Source of the DNA: Chlamydiota bacterium
GTDB taxonomy: Bacteria > Auribacterota > UBA3054 > B51-G9
Reading direction: 5' to 3'
Assembly: GCA_003648225.1 (NCBI GenBank)
Contig: QMOL01000184.1
Coordinates: 1-6,277 of the forward strand
Length of the DNA: 6,277 nucleotides
Shown: positions 1 to 6,277 of the stretch, in pieces
How the letters are laid out: the number at the start of each line of letters is the position of its first letter
Numbering within the stretch: position 1 is the stretch's first letter
Made by a program: the position numbers and the translations under genes
Notes under the pieces: model-generated
The model's database searches: none
What the model was told of the DNA's origin: nothing
What the model saw: only the letters and a program-made list of their open reading frames with translations

Positions 1-866
1 CATTAATAAAACACGATTCCACCAAAAATGTTGACATATTAAGAAAATATGTTGAACTATCGATCAAAGCGTCGAAAAAGAGTCCTGATTTAATTATCTG
101 GCCTGAAACCGCGTTACCGGGATATTTTTTTGATAAGAGGATGACTTACAAAGCTGTAACAAATCTTGTAAAATACGTTAACACGCCACTATTAACAGGA
201 TTATGCCGTCGTGATATTTCTCCCGACTACTATTTAAATTATTATAATAGCGCGGGACTAATTGAACCCGGCGGTAATATTGTAAGTCTATATGATAAGA
301 TGCATTTAGTAATGTTTGGAGAATATGTTCCATATGAAAATATATTTCCGTTTTTAAAGTTAGTAACTCCAATTGACGGAAGTTTTTCCTGCGGCAGCGG
401 AGCTCGCACATTAGCATTAACGATAAAAACAAACACATTTGAATTCGGGCCTTTGATTTGTTTCGAAGATGTTTTTGGATACGTTGCGCGGGAAATGTCG
501 CGCGCGGGCGCTGATATTCTTGTTAATTTAACAAATGACGGCTGGTTCCATAACAGTCCGGAACCATATCAACATGCCGCGCTTGCCGCGTTCAGAGCAA
601 TTGAAACACGGCGCCCGTTGATTAGAAGCACGAACTCGGGTATTACAACTTACATTAACCGGTTTGGAAAAATCAAAGCATTACTGAAAGAAAACGGAAA
701 GAGTGTTGACGTCAGCGGAATAATGTGTGCAAGGATTCCCGTTTACAATCGCAAAAACACTTTGTACACAAAATTTGGCGATTGGTTTTTAATAGGGTGG
801 TGTATAGTTACCGGAGGGCTTTTTATCGGAACATTGAAGCGGAATCAACGTATTTCAAAAAATTAA
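1..866 (+). CDS. lnt: Apolipoprotein N-acyltransferase, C-terminal part (5' end outside window)
   Basis: Lnt transfers an acyl chain from phospholipid to the N-terminal cysteine of lipoproteins, the last step of lipoprotein maturation, in the inner membrane with its catalytic domain in the periplasm. The frame is open from the window start (first whole codon at 3), so the N-terminal membrane helices and true start lie upstream. What is visible is the nitrilase-like domain. The family's catalytic triad is intact: Glu in WPETALPG (codon 105-107), Lys in YDKMHLVMFGE (297-299) and Cys in GPLICFED (459-461). The E-K and K-C spacings of 64 and 54 residues are close to those of E. coli Lnt (68 and 52). 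The accessory glutamates of KxxLVxFGE and CxE are also present, with Phe replacing the Tyr that often follows the Cys. The motif NLTNDGWF and a C-terminal hydrophobic helix after FGDW (about nt 786-833) are typical. An internal ATG at 141 is not the start, because the catalytic Glu lies upstream of it. The gene converges on the bamA cluster. Confidence 0.95.
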   Translation, partial: LIKHDSTKNVDILRKYVELSIKASKKSPDLIIWPETALPGYFFDKRMTYKAVTNLVKYVNTPLLTGLCRRDISPDYYLNYYNSAGLIEPGGNIVSLYDKMHLVMFGEYVPYENIFPFLKLVTPIDGSFSCGSGARTLALTIKTNTFEFGPLICFEDVFGYVAREMSRAGADILVNLTNDGWFHNSPEPYQHAALAAFRAIETRRPLIRSTNSGITTYINRFGKIKALLKENGKSVDVSGIMCARIPVYNRKNTLYTKFGDWFLIGWCIVTGGLFIGTLKRNQRISKN

Positions 867-880
867 TTACAGTAAGCCTG

Positions 881-957
881 AAAAAGGACGTTCCGGCCTC
901 GGCAACCTAAATGTTCGAAACATTCGGGTGCAGGTCAGGACGTTGAAAACAACGTCC
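881..957. other. G+C-richer element with mutually exclusive hairpins, possible minus-strand terminator or dispersed repeat
   Basis: This lies just after the lnt stop and is visibly richer in G+C than its surroundings. The sequence GGACGTT occurs twice, at 886-892 and 938-944, and its complement AACGTCC once, at 951-957. The complement can therefore close a tight hairpin with the near copy (GGACGTTG 938-945, AAAA loop, CAACGTCC 950-957) or a long-range helix with the far copy. The long-range form would enclose an inner stem (895-899 with 932-936; 905-908 with 926-929; AATGTT 910-915 with AACATT 919-924 around CGA). On the minus strand the long-range helix is followed directly by five Ts (885-881), as in an intrinsic terminator. 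On the plus strand neither hairpin has a T-run, so it is not a good terminator for lnt. Function is inferred only: a back-up terminator, a structured RNA or a REP-like repeat are all possible. Confidence 0.4.
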
Positions 958-1020
958 CTCCACGAAATTCCGCTCTGTAAGGGCATATATATGGAAAATC
1001 TCCTTTTGTTCTTTCGGTTT

Positions 1021-1058
1021 TAAAAGAGAATGCTCCGGATATGGGGAGTCCGGAGCAT
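1021..1058 (-). terminator. Rho-independent terminator of the bamA cluster
   Basis: A perfect 10-bp inverted repeat (ATGCTCCGGA at 1030-1039, TCCGGAGCAT at 1049-1058) surrounds a 9-nt loop. Read on the minus strand, the stem is followed at once by TCTCTTTTA (1029-1021), the U-rich tail expected of an intrinsic terminator. On the plus strand the stem is followed by CTCTACTACA, so it should not work well for lnt. It sits about 50 nt past the stop codon of the last minus-strand gene. Confidence 0.75.
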
Positions 1059-1108
1059 CTCTACTACACGTTCTGCTGATACAACTATTCTACGTGTAAC
1101 TTCTAAAT

Positions 1109-1861
1109 TTAATAGTAATTAGTTACCGACCAGTCAAACCATTTAAAGTTTGGCACCTGCCAATCATAAGCGAAAACATTTGTTCCGTCAATCGGCAATG
1201 CCGGAAAGTTAGTTGATTCCACTGGCGGATCGAAATCTTTTGAGATTACGTAACATTCGACGAAATCGAAGCCTTTATTAATTTCTCTTTTAAAGAAGCC
1301 GAATTTGGACAATCGACTTTTTCTTTTTCGATCAACTGTTTTTACAATATTAGCGACACTATTTGAGAATCGGGAATAAACAACGATTTTATAATGTCTC
1401 TTGTGAAATTTTTTTGTCCCATAATTATAAAACACACTACCTTTAACTCGCTTATTCCGTGTTCGGACAATATGAACATGAGCGAGATTAATAACATTTG
1501 TGATTCTTTTTAAAGTGCATACGGCGGAATAAAAGTCAACATCTGTATACCGACCTGTAATAGTGTCAAGATCAACCACATAGCCCTCGAAATGTGCCAT
1601 ATCCGGCCAATCAATAGTTACAAATTGTTTATGTTTTTTTAATTTCCATCTGCCTACTACCGAGTGAGCATTAGGTGCATTCGGAAGTTTAGAAGTAGAC
1701 CTGTCTTTTGCAAGGACGGCTGTTCCGTTAAACAGGCTGCCTGCGTTAAAAGTGTATTGGCCTGACATTTTGTATTTGTTCCATTTTTTAGCTGAAGCAG
1801 TAATGGCAATAAAAAAGGACAAGAATAAAGTAATAAATATATAAGTAAAAGTTTTTTCCAT
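1109..1861 (-). CDS. Secreted protein of unknown function, third gene of the bamA cluster
   Basis: I do not recognise this 250-residue protein. It starts with a clear Sec signal peptide: a short charged start, a hydrophobic core at residues 5-22, and likely cleavage after TASA (residue 24). The mature part reads as beta-rich and has two halves. Residues about 30-120 contain VVGRWKL and a run ending in VCTLKRI. Residues about 125-215 contain KIVVYSRF and are very basic (many Lys/Arg between 135 and 193). The C-terminus is rich in aromatics (five Trp/Tyr-containing clusters after residue 230). Only two cysteines are present, at 115 and 203. The second half vaguely recalls extracellular beta-sandwich domains with a KVxVY motif, but that resemblance is weak. 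The start is supported by AGGAA at 1869-1873, 7 nt before the ATG. It follows the lipoprotein gene by 27 bp and precedes the terminator, so it is probably co-transcribed with bamA. A periplasmic or surface location is inferred. Confidence 0.8.
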   Translation of the reverse strand: MEKTFTYIFITLFLSFFIAITASAKKWNKYKMSGQYTFNAGSLFNGTAVLAKDRSTSKLPNAPNAHSVVGRWKLKKHKQFVTIDWPDMAHFEGYVVDLDTITGRYTDVDFYSAVCTLKRITNVINLAHVHIVRTRNKRVKGSVFYNYGTKKFHKRHYKIVVYSRFSNSVANIVKTVDRKRKSRLSKFGFFKREINKGFDFVECYVISKDFDPPVESTNFPALPIDGTNVFAYDWQVPNFKWFDWSVTNYY

Positions 1862-1868
1862 TTTTACG

Positions 1869-1873
1869 TTCCT
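1869..1873 (-). promoter_or_regulatory. Ribosome binding site of the secreted-protein gene
   Basis: AGGAA on the minus strand lies 7 nt before the ATG at 1861. It fixes that start, which also gives an intact signal peptide. Confidence 0.6.
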
Positions 1874-1888
1874 AATAATTCATAAAAA

Positions 1889-2560
1889 TTATTGTTTCAG
1901 TTTTTCTATTATACGATCTTTTAGTGTCCTATTAACAGAACAATCAGGAAGCACAAGCATCATATCTCTAAACAGTTCATCATACCGGTTAAGAATATTT
2001 CTTGACCAAAAATAATCTTCCACGTGTGTTTTGTATAAAGCGAAGGGGTCGATCCCGCCAATTGATCTTGACCGTTCATCCTCTGCTTTCCACACTATTT
2101 CACCTGTTTTAGTATCAAGAAGTTCGATTTTCACGCGAACGGATGTTGATGCGTAAACAACTCTGTAAGAATGTTTTTGTTCTTCAACCCAGCCATAACA
2201 AAAAAGGTCGGCGTGAATATGGTCGGCAAGTTTTTTATAATATTTAGGATAGAGAATTTTTTTCGGTAATCTTTTTAACGTGTTGTCAATTTCTCTAATC
2301 GGTATTAAATCATAATGTTTTGTAGAAGCAAGATTACCGTAAAACGATCGTCGCGCGAATTTGGAGCCATGAATATATTTCTCGGAATTGAAGAATGGTA
2401 AAATCGCTATAGATTTATAATTAGACTCCACAGCCATTTTAATATGATTACTTTCATATTGTATGCCAAGATAAGGATTTTCGTAAACCGTTAATGTATT
2501 ACAGCCTGCGATTATGAGTAAAATCGAAATAAGAAATAAAATTTTAAAGAATGTTTTCAT
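1889..2560 (-). CDS. GNA1162/DUF799-like envelope lipoprotein, coupled to bamA
   Basis: A 223-residue lipoprotein. The N-terminus has a hydrophobic signal and a lipobox, IAGC, with the lipidated Cys at position 20. Asn at +2 would not act as the classical Asp inner-membrane retention signal, so outer-membrane attachment is plausible. The mature part matches the pattern I know from GNA1162/DUF799-type lipoproteins, related to the CsgG/LpoB-like fold: a strand IAILPF (51-56), a helix leading to a YDLIPIREID-type segment (83-92), ADLFCYGWVEE (117-127), then VYASTSVRVKIELLDTKTG (starting at 135) and EIVWKAEDE (154-162). The family's role is poorly known, with envelope or assembly functions suggested. 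The ATG is only 2 nt after the bamA stop. The nearest Shine-Dalgarno-like AGGAG (2574-2578) is 13 nt away and inside the last bamA codons, so translational coupling to BamA is likely. This pairing suggests a BAM-associated role, which is inference. Confidence 0.82.
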   Translation of the reverse strand: MKTFFKILFLISILLIIAGCNTLTVYENPYLGIQYESNHIKMAVESNYKSIAILPFFNSEKYIHGSKFARRSFYGNLASTKHYDLIPIREIDNTLKRLPKKILYPKYYKKLADHIHADLFCYGWVEEQKHSYRVVYASTSVRVKIELLDTKTGEIVWKAEDERSRSIGGIDPFALYKTHVEDYFWSRNILNRYDELFRDMMLVLPDCSVNRTLKDRIIEKLKQ

Positions 2561-2562
2561 AA

Positions 2563-5157
2563 TTAGAAGGACGCTCCTACATTAAATGAAAATCCGTCCA
2601 TGAACTCCCAATCTTTGGCTTCAGAGTCTTTAATAATTGGATAACCATAATCAATTTTAATCGGACCAATAGGAAGATTAACTCTTATTCCAGCGCCAAT
2701 AGACATATTAATTTCACCGGCGTTGTCACGCGTCTCACTATAACTGTGCCACGAGCCGTCCGCTCCCCTGCGCGCCACATCATACGACCGTTTTTTCCAC
2801 CATACATTACCTATATCAACAAACATTGCACCACGAATGCTGTAGCGTTCCGAGAAAGCATAAATCGGGAACGTATATTCAGCGGAACCGAATAATTTTG
2901 TGGTTCCTCCAAGAGGATTATCACCTGAATAATCTCTCGGCCCGACCATTCTGTAACCGAAGCCGCGCATTTCGCTTGGTCCGCCCATAAAGAATCTATC
3001 AAACATTGGAGTATTGTCTGTGGCAATTCCGATGGAGCCGCGTAAATTCAGAACATGAGGTCCGCTGAACGGCATTTGCGGCTTGTGCTTAAATGTTTCA
3101 AATAATTTAAAGTAGTGAGAATGACTGAGTTCGGTTAACGCGTAAATTTTAGTTCCAAAACCAAGCTTGCTTGTCCATTTTGTTATTCCGCCGCGTGTTG
3201 TTAAAGTAAGGCTGTCGCGAGTATCCCTTGTAAAAGTAAATATTGGAGCGAACTGTATATATGTACCTTCCTCATCCTCAAGATATTTATCTTTTGTGGT
3301 AAACGCGCCATAACCATATTCGGAATATTTTATTTTATGAACTCGTCCTGTTCGCGGGTTTACTTTACGATGAACATAAGTATTCATACTTGCCTGATCA
3401 TTCAGCACAAAATTGTCTAAATCAATTGAATCATCCACGTCAACATTAATGAATTCCCCAATGAGTGTGAGATCGGCACGGATTGTTCCTATATATTTAC
3501 CGAGTTTTGGCACCCAACGAAAACTTATAGGTGTTCCCGCTCTAATATCGCCGCCAATTCTGAGTGTTTTATAATCGGGGGCGAGATAATTGCTGTTTCG
3601 GGCAAAAACGTCAAATCCGAGAGACACTTTATGACCATGTAGTTTTTCATATAAAAAATACGGCTCGGTAAAACTAAAAATAACATCCTGACGCTTATTT
3701 CCAATATCAGCGCGTAATCTTACTTTCTGTCCGCCGCCTACAAACCAGTTTTTCCAGTTCATAATATCAAAATTCGGTTGTGATATTTGAACGAAACCAA
3801 CAAATTGATCTACGGAAGAGTATCCGGCACCGAAACCGATTCTTCCGAATTTGCCCGCGTCTTTCTCTTCAACGTTAACATAGACATCTTTTTGCCTGGG
3901 ATTTGTTTCGCTGGTTTTGTCTCGAATACTAACTTTACTGAAATAGTTAAGATTCATAAGCCGCTGTTTACTTGTTTCCATGCGATAATAATTAAATCTG
4001 TCCCCGGGTGTCATATTCAGTTCGCGTCTTAGCACTATGTCTTTTGTGCGTTTATTACCTGCTATGAATATATTTCCAAAATCAAATAAACTTTTTTCCA
4101 CAATTTCATAATAAACATCAATTATAACATTCGATGATGTCGATTCATCCGACTGAATGGCTTTAATTGACGTCATAGCATCCGCATAACCGAGAGAGCG
4201 ATAATAATTTCTCATATTTTCCGCGTCTTTTTCAGCAGCTTGAGGAGAATAAATACCGCCCTGATAAATTCCCACTTCATAAAAAAGATTTGTAGCATAA
4301 TAGCCGTGAAGTTTACGCTGCCTAATAGTAATTTTGCCAACAGTATATGGCGGCCCTTCATCAATATTTACATAAACAGCAAGGCCGTCATTATCTTTAG
4401 TGGGTTTAACTTCATAAGAGGCTTTTGCCTGAACGTAACCTATTTTCTGATACATTTCCTCAATCTTCCACATATCATCCTTAAGTGTATATTCATCATA
4501 AATGCCTTTACGGAATAAAATAATAAATCGTGGTTTGGTTTCCATAGCCCACTCAATCTTAAAATTACTGATATGCGTGTTCCCGGAAAGCACAATTTCG
4601 CGAATATAAGACTGAGAGCCTTCGTTGATAATAAAAGTCACCGCGGCTTCATTTTCTTTTGTAGATTCTTTTATAGTGTATTCAATTTTCGCGTTCGCGT
4701 AACCTTTATCATCATATAACGCTCGAATTCTTTCTAAATCATTCTTGAGTGTAGCGCTGTTTAGCGGTTTAGCAACTTTTGAATGTATTGTTTCCTGAAT
4801 TTTCTTGATTTTAATTACTTTACATCCCTGAATGTCTATTGATGATATTGTTGGATGCTCGTGAATACGAAATGTTACTATGAGTTTGCCGTTATCAAGC
4901 ATCTTATCAACTTCAACGGAATCAAAATCTCCTGTTTTCATTAATTTCTCAGTATCTTTCTGAGCAAGTTCATTATTATAATACTGACCCGGCTTTGTTT
5001 GAATTTTGTTTAAAATTACACTCGCATCTATCAGATCATTTCCGACAATCATCACGTCAGACACAATATTTGACGATGCCTGAGCATACGCGATGCCTGA
5101 AAATGACGAAAAAAACAAGGCCGTTGCAGTTACAACGGAAATAAATCTGTTGAGCAT
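2563..5157 (-). CDS. bamA: Outer membrane protein assembly factor BamA (Omp85 family)
   Basis: BamA folds and inserts beta-barrel proteins into the outer membrane. This 864-residue protein, slightly longer than the roughly 800 residues common in the family, has the complete architecture. A signal peptide is likely cleaved after AYA (residue 25). About five POTRA domains follow, at roughly 30-101, 103-179, 182-267, 270-353 and 355-432; repeated GYxxA elements (152-155, 240-244, 323-326) and the HEHP and NEG/DEG turns mark them. The C-terminal 16-strand-type barrel runs from about residue 437 to the end. The diagnostic (V/M)RGF motif of loop 6 is at 730-733 (GPSEMRGF), DIGNVW is at 781-786, and GPIKIDYGYP at 831-840 is typical. 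The chain ends in an alternating aromatic strand with terminal Phe, as expected for a barrel signal. The start is supported by GGAG 6 nt upstream and by the signal peptide. It is the first gene of a three-gene minus-strand cluster with its own promoter. An extra segment of about 55 residues lies within the barrel (about 574-628). Confidence 0.97.
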   Translation of the reverse strand: MLNRFISVVTATALFFSSFSGIAYAQASSNIVSDVMIVGNDLIDASVILNKIQTKPGQYYNNELAQKDTEKLMKTGDFDSVEVDKMLDNGKLIVTFRIHEHPTISSIDIQGCKVIKIKKIQETIHSKVAKPLNSATLKNDLERIRALYDDKGYANAKIEYTIKESTKENEAAVTFIINEGSQSYIREIVLSGNTHISNFKIEWAMETKPRFIILFRKGIYDEYTLKDDMWKIEEMYQKIGYVQAKASYEVKPTKDNDGLAVYVNIDEGPPYTVGKITIRQRKLHGYYATNLFYEVGIYQGGIYSPQAAEKDAENMRNYYRSLGYADAMTSIKAIQSDESTSSNVIIDVYYEIVEKSLFDFGNIFIAGNKRTKDIVLRRELNMTPGDRFNYYRMETSKQRLMNLNYFSKVSIRDKTSETNPRQKDVYVNVEEKDAGKFGRIGFGAGYSSVDQFVGFVQISQPNFDIMNWKNWFVGGGQKVRLRADIGNKRQDVIFSFTEPYFLYEKLHGHKVSLGFDVFARNSNYLAPDYKTLRIGGDIRAGTPISFRWVPKLGKYIGTIRADLTLIGEFINVDVDDSIDLDNFVLNDQASMNTYVHRKVNPRTGRVHKIKYSEYGYGAFTTKDKYLEDEEGTYIQFAPIFTFTRDTRDSLTLTTRGGITKWTSKLGFGTKIYALTELSHSHYFKLFETFKHKPQMPFSGPHVLNLRGSIGIATDNTPMFDRFFMGGPSEMRGFGYRMVGPRDYSGDNPLGGTTKLFGSAEYTFPIYAFSERYSIRGAMFVDIGNVWWKKRSYDVARRGADGSWHSYSETRDNAGEINMSIGAGIRVNLPIGPIKIDYGYPIIKDSEAKDWEFMDGFSFNVGASF

Positions 5158-5163
5158 TCAAAA

Positions 5164-5167
5164 CTCC
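5164..5167 (-). promoter_or_regulatory. Ribosome binding site of bamA
   Basis: GGAG on the minus strand, 6 nt before the bamA ATG, confirms the chosen start. Confidence 0.65.
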
Positions 5168-5204
5168 AATTATTAAATGTTTTTAAGTTGTAATTTAATT
5201 TAAT

Positions 5205-5233
5205 ATAATAGCAAAAGAAGGCTTAAAAATCAA
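5205..5233 (-). promoter_or_regulatory. Sigma70-like promoter of the bamA cluster
   Basis: Read on the minus strand, TTGATT (5233-5228) is separated by exactly 17 bp from TATTAT (5210-5205). These match the consensus at 4 of 6 and 5 of 6 bases. Transcription would begin near 5197, giving a leader of about 40 nt before bamA that includes its GGAG site. No operator or riboswitch-like structure is evident in the leader. The region is A+T-rich, which raises the chance of fortuitous matches. Confidence 0.5.
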
Positions 5234-5346
5234 ACGGTATAATATTGAAATGAAATGGCGGAAACAATGATAAATAAACGAGTATAAAGATTTTAATGCC
5301 GCAAAAAGACGCATTCCGGCTACTGAATATTTGAATAAACTGCCGC

Positions 5347-5375
5347 TTGCAAAAATAATGTTTAAATAGTATAAT
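5347..5375 (+). promoter_or_regulatory. Sigma70-like promoter giving a predicted leaderless mRNA
   Basis: TTGCAA (5347-5352, 4 of 6 consensus bases) lies 17 bp before a perfect TATAAT (5370-5375). The expected start point, 6-8 nt past the -10 box, falls on 5381-5383, which is the ATG at 5382 of the downstream gene. No Shine-Dalgarno-like sequence lies before that ATG. The rest of the 5158-5381 gap holds the divergent bamA promoter, a 32-codon open frame with no start codon (5274-5369), and nothing else I can identify. Confidence 0.5.
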
Positions 5376-5381
5376 TAAGTT

Positions 5382-5792
5382 ATGAATAAATTAATCTTCT
5401 TATTTCTTTTTTGCGTGTTTTCTGCTGCTGCTTATGCTGGAAAAACAGCGTCTCAAAACTTCAATGCAGCTTTTATCGATAATATGAATGTCACTACTTA
5501 TGTTAACAATGTTCAATATAAAAGTGATTATATTGACAAATCTACCACAAAAACCAAATTCGTAATTTGTGGTAAAAGAGGAAAATCTACTGTAACAATA
5601 CCATGGTCGAAAATCAAACGTATTGACTTTGTTGATGAGAAAAAAAAATACAATGCTGTCATAAGTTTGAAAGACGGAAGACGTGTTTTAATTTACGCCG
5701 AATTTGCTCATTCCGAATACAAAGGCGAAAATGATTTTGGCGGTTCTTTCCTTATTAATGCCGAATATGTCCGAGCGATAATATTTAATTAA
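5382..5792 (+). CDS. Small secreted protein of unknown function
   Basis: I do not recognise this 136-residue protein. A strong Sec signal peptide (charged start, hydrophobic core about residues 4-14, likely cleavage after AYA at 19) gives a mature protein of about 117 residues. The mature part reads as a compact beta-rich domain. A Thr/Lys-rich stretch at 54-72 is followed by TIPWSKIKRIDF (72-83), SLKDGRRVLIY (95-105) and a final FGGSFLINAEYVRAIIF. The pattern 'strand, KIxxIxF, LKDGR, GxxxI, VRxIxF' recalls small beta-barrel modules seen in many exported proteins of unknown role, but I cannot name a family. The start is set by the signal peptide. There is no ribosome-binding site, and the promoter predicts an mRNA that begins at the ATG itself. 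The M50 protease gene starts 16 bp after the stop, so the two are probably co-transcribed. It is divergent from bamA. Confidence 0.78.
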   Translation: MNKLIFLFLFCVFSAAAYAGKTASQNFNAAFIDNMNVTTYVNNVQYKSDYIDKSTTKTKFVICGKRGKSTVTIPWSKIKRIDFVDEKKKYNAVISLKDGRRVLIYAEFAHSEYKGENDFGGSFLINAEYVRAIIFN

Positions 5793-5808
5793 ACGGGCTC
5801 TCTCTTTT

Positions 5809-6277
5809 ATGGAATCTCCTCAATTATTTACATCTGTAGTTTTATACATTATCCTTCTTTTTATTATTTCTGTACATGAATGGGCTCATGCGTGGACGGC
5901 TAATAAATGTGGTGATCCGACGGCAAAACTTCTCGGTCGAATGACTTGGAATCCTATCGCTCATATTAGTATGATAGGCACTGTTATAATCCCGCTTTTC
6001 GGTATATTCGGACCAATGTTGGGACTCGGCTTGCCGTTCGCGATAATCGGTTGGGGAAAACCAGTGCCGGTAAATCCTAATAATTACAGAAATTATATCC
6101 GCGATGACGTTCTTGTCAGTCTTGCGGGCCCGATGTCAAACGTAGTTATTACTATTGTCGCTTTGATTATTGTCAAAATCTTAACTTTTATGCCCGGTGA
6201 GCTCGTAACGATGATAATCAGGGATATTTTATTCCCGCTTGCGCAATTGTCGTTCTTTCTCGCGTTTTTTAATCTGA
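5809..6277 (+). CDS. Site-2-protease family (M50) membrane metalloprotease, N-terminal 156 residues (3' end outside window)
   Basis: An intramembrane zinc protease homologue of the short M50 class without a visible PDZ domain (the YwhC/cd06158-like type, not classical RseP). The first transmembrane helix carries the zinc-binding motif HEWAH (His23, Glu24, His27). Downstream come NPIAHISMIGT (48-58), the family's WGKPVPVNPNNY segment (82-93) and SLAGPMSN (104-111), followed by two hydrophobic helices. The frame ends at FFNL, exactly where the family's second catalytic motif (NLxPxxxLDG, with the third zinc ligand Asp) would follow, so activity cannot be judged completely. The usual HIDPxGT sequence is HISMIGT here; that Asp is not the catalytic one. 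The ATG is the first in the frame after an in-frame stop at 5779 and has no clear Shine-Dalgarno sequence. The gene lies 16 bp after the small secreted-protein gene. Its substrate is unknown. Confidence 0.9.
   Translation, partial: MESPQLFTSVVLYIILLFIISVHEWAHAWTANKCGDPTAKLLGRMTWNPIAHISMIGTVIIPLFGIFGPMLGLGLPFAIIGWGKPVPVNPNNYRNYIRDDVLVSLAGPMSNVVITIVALIIVKILTFMPGELVTMIIRDILFPLAQLSFFLAFFNL

Noticed and set aside
178..438. Two minus-strand open frames inside lnt (178-438, 242-436)
   Set aside because: They are antisense to the catalytic region of lnt, whose Lys and family motifs lie in the plus frame, and they have no recognisable features.
725..910. Plus-strand open frame overlapping the end of lnt
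   Set aside because: Out of frame with lnt's conserved C-terminal helix; no ribosome-binding site or recognisable domain.
984..993. CATATATATG self-complementary stretch, possible -10 box or operator
   Set aside because: No acceptable -35 element lies 16-18 bp away on either strand, and no gene would be served.
1065..1098. 7-bp inverted repeat TACACGT (1065-1071) / ACGTGTA (1092-1098) before the terminator
   Set aside because: The 20-nt loop and short A+T-containing arms make it weak next to the strong stem at 1030-1058, and there is no T-run.
2811..3026. Minus-strand frame within bamA
   Set aside because: It overlaps the barrel region containing the RGF motif, which is clearly coding in another frame.
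3787..4518. Plus-strand frames antisense to bamA (3787-4032, 4240-4518)
   Set aside because: They lie opposite the POTRA and early barrel coding sequence and have no supporting signals.
5238..5243. Plus-strand TATAAT in the divergent intergenic region
   Set aside because: No -35-like hexamer at the right distance (AAGAAG is found there), and a much better promoter lies at 5347-5375.

Overview
The window looks like an ordinary chromosomal segment from an A+T-rich, didermic (Gram-negative-type) bacterium. The evidence is a lipoprotein N-acyltransferase (lnt) tail, a full-length BamA outer-membrane assembly protein, a lipobox-bearing lipoprotein and two Sec-signal proteins. I cannot assign a phylum from the sequence. 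The low-GC coding, the lack of a recognisable skp/lpxD-type gene behind bamA, and the unfamiliar neighbours argue against a typical proteobacterium. A PVC-like lineage is a guess only.

Layout: (1) 1-866, plus strand: the C-terminal part of lnt, cut by the window start, with all three nitrilase-type catalytic residues present. (2) 867-1108: a gap between convergent genes. It holds a G+C-richer stretch with alternative hairpins (881-957) and a clear intrinsic terminator read on the minus strand (1021-1058). (3) 1109-5157, minus strand: a three-gene cluster transcribed bamA -> GNA1162/DUF799-like lipoprotein -> unrecognised secreted protein. Its internal gaps are 2 and 27 bp, it has a good sigma70-like promoter at 5205-5233, and it ends at the terminator. 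(4) 5158-5381: a divergent intergenic region with promoters in both directions. (5) 5382-6277, plus strand: a small unrecognised secreted protein whose promoter predicts a leaderless mRNA. A membrane-embedded M50 site-2-protease homologue follows 16 bp later and is cut off just before its expected second catalytic motif.

The theme is envelope biogenesis: lipoprotein maturation (Lnt), outer-membrane protein insertion (BamA), an envelope lipoprotein probably co-translated with BamA, and an intramembrane protease. I see no mobile element, CRISPR array, tRNA or rRNA, and no convincing new multi-gene system. The most interesting leads are the possible lineage-specific BamA partners encoded directly behind bamA, the predicted leaderless gene, and the switch-like hairpin element after lnt.
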